11,514 nt of DNA from Scatosoma sp045645245 (GTDB taxonomy: Bacteria > Bacillota > Clostridia > Christensenellales > Borkfalkiaceae): NCBI GenBank assembly GCA_045645245.1, contig JAZRIK010000029.1, positions 1-11,514 on the forward strand, in the 5' to 3' direction. Under the pieces are notes generated by a model, which was not told the DNA's origin, did no database searches, and was given only the letters and a program-made list of their open reading frames with translations. This document shows, one piece after another, positions 6,696-11,514 of the stretch (the first letter of the stretch is position 1; each line of letters starts with the position of its first letter). The position numbers and the translations under genes are program-made.

Positions 6696-9600
6696 ATGCC
6701 CAAAAGAAGTGATATTAAAAAAGTGTTGGTTATCGGTTCCGGCCCGATCGTAATCGGTCAAGCGGCGGAGTTCGACTATGCAGGCGCGCAAGCGTGCCGC
6801 GTACTCAAAAGCGAAGGAGTGAACGTAGTACTTTGCAACTCCAACCCCGCAACGATTATGACGGATAAGGCGCTTGCGGACGAAATTTATCTCGAACCGC
6901 TTACGGAAGAAACGTTAAAGCGTATTATTATCAAAGAAAAACCCGACAGCTTGCTCGCGTCGCTGGGCGGTCAAACGGGCTTGACGATGGGCTGCAAGCT
7001 CGCAAAATCGGGCTTTTTGGACAAGCACGGCGTTAAGCTTATCGGTACGAAGCTGGACGCAATCGACCGCTCGGAAGACAGAGAGCTGTTCAAAGCGACG
7101 ATGGAAAAAATCAATCAACCGTGCGTGCCGTCCGACATTGCATATACGGTGGAAGAATGCGTTGCCATTGCAAATAAACTCGGTTATCCCGTCATTATCC
7201 GTCCCGCTTACACGTTGGGCGGCGCAGGCGGGGGCGTTGCGTATAACGAAGAAGAACTGCGTCTTATTTCGCATAACGGCTTGATGCTTTCGCCCATTAC
7301 CCAAGTACTCATTGAAAAGTATATCGCAGGTTGGAAAGAAGTAGAATTTGAAGTTATCCGCGACAGAATGGGAAATTGCTTGACGGTATGCTCGATGGAA
7401 AACGTCGATCCCGTCGGTATCCACACGGGCGATTCTATCGTAGTTGCGCCTGCGGTCACCCTTTCTACGAAAGAATATAATATGCTGCGTACGGCGGCGT
7501 TGTCGATTATTACCGAGCTGGGCATCGAAGGTGGTTGCAACGTACAGTTTGCACTCAACCCCGACTCGTTTGAGTATTCGGTTATCGAAGTAAATCCCCG
7601 CGTAAGCCGTTCTTCCGCGCTTGCGTCCAAGGCAACGGGTTTCCCGATTGCAAAAGTGACGTCGAAAATCGCGCTTGGCTATACGCTGGACGAAATCGTA
7701 AACGACGTGACGGGCAGCACCTACGCCTGCTTTGAGCCGACCATTGATTATTTGGTTGTAAAAATGCCCAAGTGGCCGTTTGATAAATTCTTGTATGCAA
7801 AACGCGAATTGGGTACGCGTATGAAAGCGACGGGCGAAGTAATGTCCATCGGTACGTCGTTTGAAATGGCGATTATGAAAGCGGTGCGCGGTGCGGAAAT
7901 TTCCACCAGCACGATGAATTATAAAAAGTTTGTCAACTCCACCAAGGAAGAATTGCTTGCCAAGCTCCCTGAAATGACGGACGAGCGTATTTTCGTAGTA
8001 TATGCCGCGCTGAAAAAAGGCGTATCGGTGGACGAAGTGTTTGCCATCACGAAAATCGACAGATGGTTCTTGAACAAGTTCAAAAACTTAATTGCGTACG
8101 AGCAAGCGCTTGCAACGCAAACGCTCACCAAAGAATTGTACGAAGAAGGCAAACGATTGGGCTATTTGGATAAAGACATCGCGGCGATCAGCGGTCAACC
8201 CATTCCTTACCGCAAGAAAGCGGCGTACAAAATGGTAGATACCTGCGCGGCGGAATTCCCTGCGAAAACGCCGTATTTCTACTCGACCTTCGACGAGCAT
8301 AAGCACGACGAAGCAAAGCCGTTTCTTGAAAAGAGCGAGAAAAAACGCATCGTCGTTATCGGTTCAGGGCCTATTCGTATCGGGCAGGGGATTGAGTTCG
8401 ACTATTCTTCCGTGCATTGCGTATGGACGTTAAAAGAGCTCGGCTACGAAGTGGCGATTATCAACAACAACCCCGAAACGGTTTCCACCGACTTTGACAC
8501 GGCGGATAGATTGTATTTTGAACCGCTTACGCCCGAAGACGTGCAGCACGTTTTGGACGTAGAAAAGCCGTACGGCGTTATCATCACGTTCGGCGGTCAA
8601 ACGGCAATTCATCTTTGCTCGTATTTCGCAACGCACGGCATTCGTATTTTGGGTACGTCGGCGGACAGCGTCGATGCGGCGGAAGACAGAGAACGCTTCG
8701 AAGCGCTCTTGGATAAATACGCAATTCCTCGCCCCAGAGCATTGACGGTTATGACCAAGGACGAAGCGCTTGCGGCGGCGGAGAAGTTAGAATATCCCGT
8801 ACTTTTGCGCCCTTCGTACGTAATCGGCGGGCAAAATATGACGATTGCCTTTACGCCCGAAGACGTGTCAAGATATATGGACGTCATTTTGGCGCAAGGC
8901 ATCGAAAACCCCGTTTTGTGCGATAAATACTTGATGGGGACCGAGCTGGAAGTAGATGCAATTTGCGACGGTAAAGACGTGCTTATTCCAGGAATTATGC
9001 AGCATATCGAACGCACGGGCGTTCACTCGGGCGACTCGATTGCCGTATATCCGCCGTACAATTTAGACGATACCATTTTAGAAAGAATTATCGAAGTTTC
9101 CACGCAGCTTGCGCTGGAACTCAAAACCAAAGGTCTTATCAATATTCAATACTTGGTTTACCGCGGTCAGTTGTACGTGATCGAAGTGAACCCCAGAGCA
9201 TCGCGTACCGTTCCGTACATTTCCAAAGTGACGGGTGTGCCGATGGTAGAGCTTGCGACCAAAATTATCACGGGCGCAAAACTCAAAAATCTCGGTTTTG
9301 GTACGGGCTTGTATCCCGATTCGCCGTACGTGGCAGTAAAAGTGCCTGTATTCAGCTTTGAAAAGCTCAACGACGTCAACTCGCAGCTTGGTCCGCAAAT
9401 GAAATCGACGGGCGAAGTACTGGGTATCGGTAAAACGATGGAAGAAGCAATGTTCAAGGGGCTTGTTTCCGCGGGCTTTAAGATGTGCCACCCTTCCGGT
9501 CAACGCCCTGTCGGCGTGTATATGACGGTCAATGACCAGGACAAATTAGACGTGCTTTCGATTGCGAAAAAGTTCGGCGATTTGGGCTGTACGATGTACG

Positions 9601-10751
9601 CAACCAAGGGTACGGCGAAGGTTATCACCGACTTGGGCTTCGATTGCCAAGTAGTGGAACGCCTTTCCGCAACCGATACCGTTATTAAGCTGATGGACGA
9701 AGGCAAAATCGATTATATCGTCTATACAGGTAAAACGGATATGGAATCGATCAACGACTTTATCCGCTTGCACCACCACGCGATTTTGCTTGGAATCACC
9801 GTGCTTACCGCACTCGATACGGCAAACGCGCTTGCGGACATTATTGCAAGCCGCTTTACCGAAGACAACACCGAGCTTGTGGATATCAACGCGTTGCGCA
9901 GCGAAAAGCTGAAATTAAGTTTTACGAAAATGCAAGCGTGCGGCAACGATTTCATCGTGTTCGATAACCGTGACGGCAAAATTACCTGCCCCGAATCGAT
10001 TGCGGTCAATTACGTGCTTCCGCACTACGGAATCGGCGGCGACGGTATCGCGCTTATCGAGAATTCGTCGGTAGCGGACGCAAAAATGCGTGTATTTAGC
10101 AAGGACGGTAAAGAAGCGCCGCAAGGCGGTAATGCCATTCGTTGCGTGGGCAAATATCTTTACGAAAAGGGCATCGTGCGCAAGAATGAAATGAAAATTG
10201 AAACGGCGCGCGGGGTAAAAGACGTAAAAGTATATTCGTTCAACGGCAAAGTGAATTCCGCAAGCGTAAACTTGGGTAAAGTGCAGCTTGCAGGTAAACA
10301 AATTCCTTGTACCATCGATAAAGAACAAATCGTAGGCGAAACGCTCAAAGTAGGCGGCGCGGAATACGCGGTCACGCTTGTAAACGTGGGCAACCCGCAC
10401 GCAGTCGTGTTTAGCGATAAGGTAGATGGCGTCAATTTAGAAAAGGTCGGCCCTGCATTTGAAACGAGTAAATATTTCCCCGAAGGCGTAAGCACCGAAT
10501 TTATCCGCGTCGTGAATAAAGTGACGTTAAAAATGCGCGTTTGGGAACGCGGCAGCGGTGAAACTTGGGCTTGCGGTACGGGCGCTTGCGCGGCGGTCGT
10601 TGCGGCGACGCTTGCAGGGTATTGCGAGCAAGATACCAACGTGACGGTGAAGCTGCGCGGCGGCGACTTGACGGTAAATTACCATTTAGACGGCGACGTA
10701 GAGCTTATGGGCAACGTGAAAACCGTTTACGAAGGCACGCTTGAAATTTAA
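6696..10751 (+). CDS. carB: CarB-DapF fusion: carbamoyl-phosphate synthase large subunit with C-terminal DAP-epimerase-like domain
   Basis: The protein has 1351 residues, where CarB is usually about 1060-1080. Residues 1-545 hold the carboxyphosphate ATP-grasp half (SGPIVIGQAAEFDYAG, EDRELF, IRPAYTLGG, GIHTGDS, EVNPRVSRSSALASK). Residues about 550-930 hold the carbamoyl-phosphate half (SGPIRIGQGIEFDY, EDRERF, EVNPRASRTVPY). About 930-1060 is the MGS-like allosteric domain. From about 1073 an entire DapF domain follows without a stop (KLSFTKMQACGNDF, GIGGDG, AIRCVGKYLYEKG, NPHAVVF, ERGSGETWACGTGACA). DapF normally interconverts LL- and meso-diaminopimelate using two Cys. Here one is Gly1144 and the other is Cys1293; two substrate-binding Asn are Ser1135 and Ser1266. 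Leu1072 (CTG) sits where a DapF start Met would be. AAGGAG lies 7 nt before ATG 6696. The CarB part looks functional; DAP epimerase activity is doubtful. Confidence 0.95.
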   Translation: MPKRSDIKKVLVIGSGPIVIGQAAEFDYAGAQACRVLKSEGVNVVLCNSNPATIMTDKALADEIYLEPLTEETLKRIIIKEKPDSLLASLGGQTGLTMGCKLAKSGFLDKHGVKLIGTKLDAIDRSEDRELFKATMEKINQPCVPSDIAYTVEECVAIANKLGYPVIIRPAYTLGGAGGGVAYNEEELRLISHNGLMLSPITQVLIEKYIAGWKEVEFEVIRDRMGNCLTVCSMENVDPVGIHTGDSIVVAPAVTLSTKEYNMLRTAALSIITELGIEGGCNVQFALNPDSFEYSVIEVNPRVSRSSALASKATGFPIAKVTSKIALGYTLDEIVNDVTGSTYACFEPTIDYLVVKMPKWPFDKFLYAKRELGTRMKATGEVMSIGTSFEMAIMKAVRGAEISTSTMNYKKFVNSTKEELLAKLPEMTDERIFVVYAALKKGVSVDEVFAITKIDRWFLNKFKNLIAYEQALATQTLTKELYEEGKRLGYLDKDIAAISGQPIPYRKKAAYKMVDTCAAEFPAKTPYFYSTFDEHKHDEAKPFLEKSEKKRIVVIGSGPIRIGQGIEFDYSSVHCVWTLKELGYEVAIINNNPETVSTDFDTADRLYFEPLTPEDVQHVLDVEKPYGVIITFGGQTAIHLCSYFATHGIRILGTSADSVDAAEDRERFEALLDKYAIPRPRALTVMTKDEALAAAEKLEYPVLLRPSYVIGGQNMTIAFTPEDVSRYMDVILAQGIENPVLCDKYLMGTELEVDAICDGKDVLIPGIMQHIERTGVHSGDSIAVYPPYNLDDTILERIIEVSTQLALELKTKGLINIQYLVYRGQLYVIEVNPRASRTVPYISKVTGVPMVELATKIITGAKLKNLGFGTGLYPDSPYVAVKVPVFSFEKLNDVNSQLGPQMKSTGEVLGIGKTMEEAMFKGLVSAGFKMCHPSGQRPVGVYMTVNDQDKLDVLSIAKKFGDLGCTMYATKGTAKVITDLGFDCQVVERLSATDTVIKLMDEGKIDYIVYTGKTDMESINDFIRLHHHAILLGITVLTALDTANALADIIASRFTEDNTELVDINALRSEKLKLSFTKMQACGNDFIVFDNRDGKITCPESIAVNYVLPHYGIGGDGIALIENSSVADAKMRVFSKDGKEAPQGGNAIRCVGKYLYEKGIVRKNEMKIETARGVKDVKVYSFNGKVNSASVNLGKVQLAGKQIPCTIDKEQIVGETLKVGGAEYAVTLVNVGNPHAVVFSDKVDGVNLEKVGPAFETSKYFPEGVSTEFIRVVNKVTLKMRVWERGSGETWACGTGACAAVVAATLAGYCEQDTNVTVKLRGGDLTVNYHLDGDVELMGNVKTVYEGTLEI

Positions 10752-10765
10752 GGTATGGGAAAAAG

Positions 10766-11383
10766 ATGGAAGTAATGTATGAAGAAAGCGCCGTGGATCA
10801 AAATGCGGCGCGCTCGTCCAAAAAATATTCGATATTGCACGTTTTGTCAATGATTGCTATTTTATTAGCAGGTTTCTTTGCTGTATGCGGACTGTATATG
10901 CTTCCCGGCGAATCGAACGACGACGCCGTTCACGCGGAAGTGCAGGCAGTTTGCTTTTTGCTGTTTTTACAAGCGGCGATTTTTGTAGTGCTTTGGTTTT
11001 TCTTAACCAAATGGAAATCTCGTTTGAACGTGAGCTACGATTATTTATTCGTAAGCGGCGAGCTGCGCATTTCCAAAGTAATCAGCGACCGTCGTCATAA
11101 GCTGATTGCAAGTATTAGCTGCGAAGATATTCAACAAATCGGGGACGTGGATTGCGATTCGTTTGGCAGTTTGCACCGTGACCCTAGTACGAGTATGATT
11201 GTTTGCACGTCCAACCATATAGCGGCGGAAGGCAAATTCTTTATGTATATTTTGGCGGCACACGAAGGCAAAAAGTTATTTATTCTCGAATGCAGAGAAG
11301 AATTATTGATGTATATTTTACAATTTACCCGTCGCGGCGTGTTGGATCGCGATTACGTTGCGCAAGAGAAAAAACAAAGATGA
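10766..11383 (+). CDS. Two-helix membrane protein with conserved-looking cytoplasmic domain, hypothetical
   Basis: This 205-residue protein has membrane helices at about 24-46 and 58-81, then a mixed soluble domain (about 88-190). That domain opens YDYLFVSGELRISKVISDRR and ends with an amphipathic stretch (ELLMYILQFTRRG). The strand-rich start, short membrane hairpin and basic patch recall small bacterial PH-like or DUF-type membrane proteins of Clostridia, but I cannot name the family with confidence. The start ATG 10766 has GGGA about 5 nt upstream, 14 bp after the carB-dapF stop; ATG 10775 is an alternative. Its stop overlaps the cysteine desulfurase start (ATGA at 11380-11383), so the two are likely translationally coupled. 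No catalytic motif is visible. Confidence 0.75.
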   Translation: MEVMYEESAVDQNAARSSKKYSILHVLSMIAILLAGFFAVCGLYMLPGESNDDAVHAEVQAVCFLLFLQAAIFVVLWFFLTKWKSRLNVSYDYLFVSGELRISKVISDRRHKLIASISCEDIQQIGDVDCDSFGSLHRDPSTSMIVCTSNHIAAEGKFFMYILAAHEGKKLFILECREELLMYILQFTRRGVLDRDYVAQEKKQR

Positions 11384-11514
11384 GTATTTATTTAGATAAC
11401 GCGGCAACGACCAAGCCAAACGCAGTTGCGTTTGAAAAGGCGTGCGCGTTTGCCAAGGAATTTTTTTATAACCCGTCCGCTTTGTATAAGGAAGGGTTTG
11501 CTTTGATAGGCGAG
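11380..11514 (+). CDS. Cysteine desulfurase (NifS/IscS family), 5' part only
   Basis: The first 45 codons are present and the window ends in frame. The N-terminus MSIYLDNAATTKPN is the signature of PLP-dependent cysteine desulfurases, followed by YNPSALYKEG, which matches the family's NPSSxHxxG segment with Tyr where His is common. These enzymes take sulfur from cysteine as a persulfide for Fe-S clusters or thio-modified tRNA. The PLP lysine and the active-site cysteine lie beyond the window. The ATG overlaps the previous stop by the ATGA arrangement. The upstream Shine-Dalgarno is weak, so coupling to the membrane protein is likely. Whether it is the nifS, iscS or sufS branch cannot be told from 45 residues. 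Confidence 0.9.
   Translation, partial: MSIYLDNAATTKPNAVAFEKACAFAKEFFYNPSALYKEGFALIGE

Noticed and set aside
9909..9911. CTG as an internal start giving a separate DapF
   Set aside because: No Shine-Dalgarno precedes it and CTG starts are rare; a fused protein is the simpler reading, although an internal start is not excluded.
6915..10639. Long minus-strand open frames opposite carB-dapF
   Set aside because: The compositions are those of antisense shadows of a conserved gene, with no initiation signals or families recognised.

Overview
The window looks like a low-to-mid G+C Gram-positive chromosome, probably a gut-type Clostridia lineage (Christensenellales-like is my guess). The reasons are consensus TTGACA-17-TATAAT promoters, AGGAG/AGGTGA ribosome binding sites, a PadR regulator, a Clostridia-type two-domain acyl-ACP thioesterase and a nifS-type cysteine desulfurase. 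Nothing in it is phage-like, and there is no transposase and no CRISPR array.

Layout. (1) 1-288: a direct repeat with a period of about 132 bp that carries tRNA-Val(GAC) sequence. The first copy is broken in the T-arm. The second (181-257) is complete and is followed by a bidirectional hairpin terminator. (2) 304-3081, minus strand: a 925-residue protein with a PadR winged helix at the N-terminus, a coiled coil of nearly 600 residues, a Q/N/Y-rich linker and four C-terminal membrane helices. Its consensus promoter overlaps a palindrome. (3) 3281-5301, plus strand: an apparently leaderless acyl-ACP thioesterase gene coupled to an ArgJ-family gene whose catalytic motifs are gone. (4) 5344-5551: a small unit with its own consensus promoter, a strong ribosome binding site, a 42-codon ORF and a perfect palindromic terminator. 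(5) 5621-10751: carA, then a carB fused in frame to a diaminopimelate epimerase (DapF) domain. (6) 10766-11514: a two-helix membrane protein whose stop overlaps the start of a cysteine desulfurase cut off by the window end.

The most striking theme is a run of altered enzymes. By alignment from memory, the ArgJ-like protein has Gly at the place of the Thr nucleophile. CarA has Gly for the glutaminase Cys and Val for the catalytic His. The DapF domain has Gly for one of its two catalytic Cys and Ser for two substrate-binding Asn. The CarB synthetase halves look intact. A reasonable inference is a carbamoyl-phosphate synthase that uses free ammonia, with a glutaminase-like subunit kept for structure or glutamine sensing and a DapF-like domain kept for a purpose other than DAP epimerisation. 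The second highlight is the membrane-tethered PadR coiled-coil protein. These readings rest on motif recognition only; no database search was possible.
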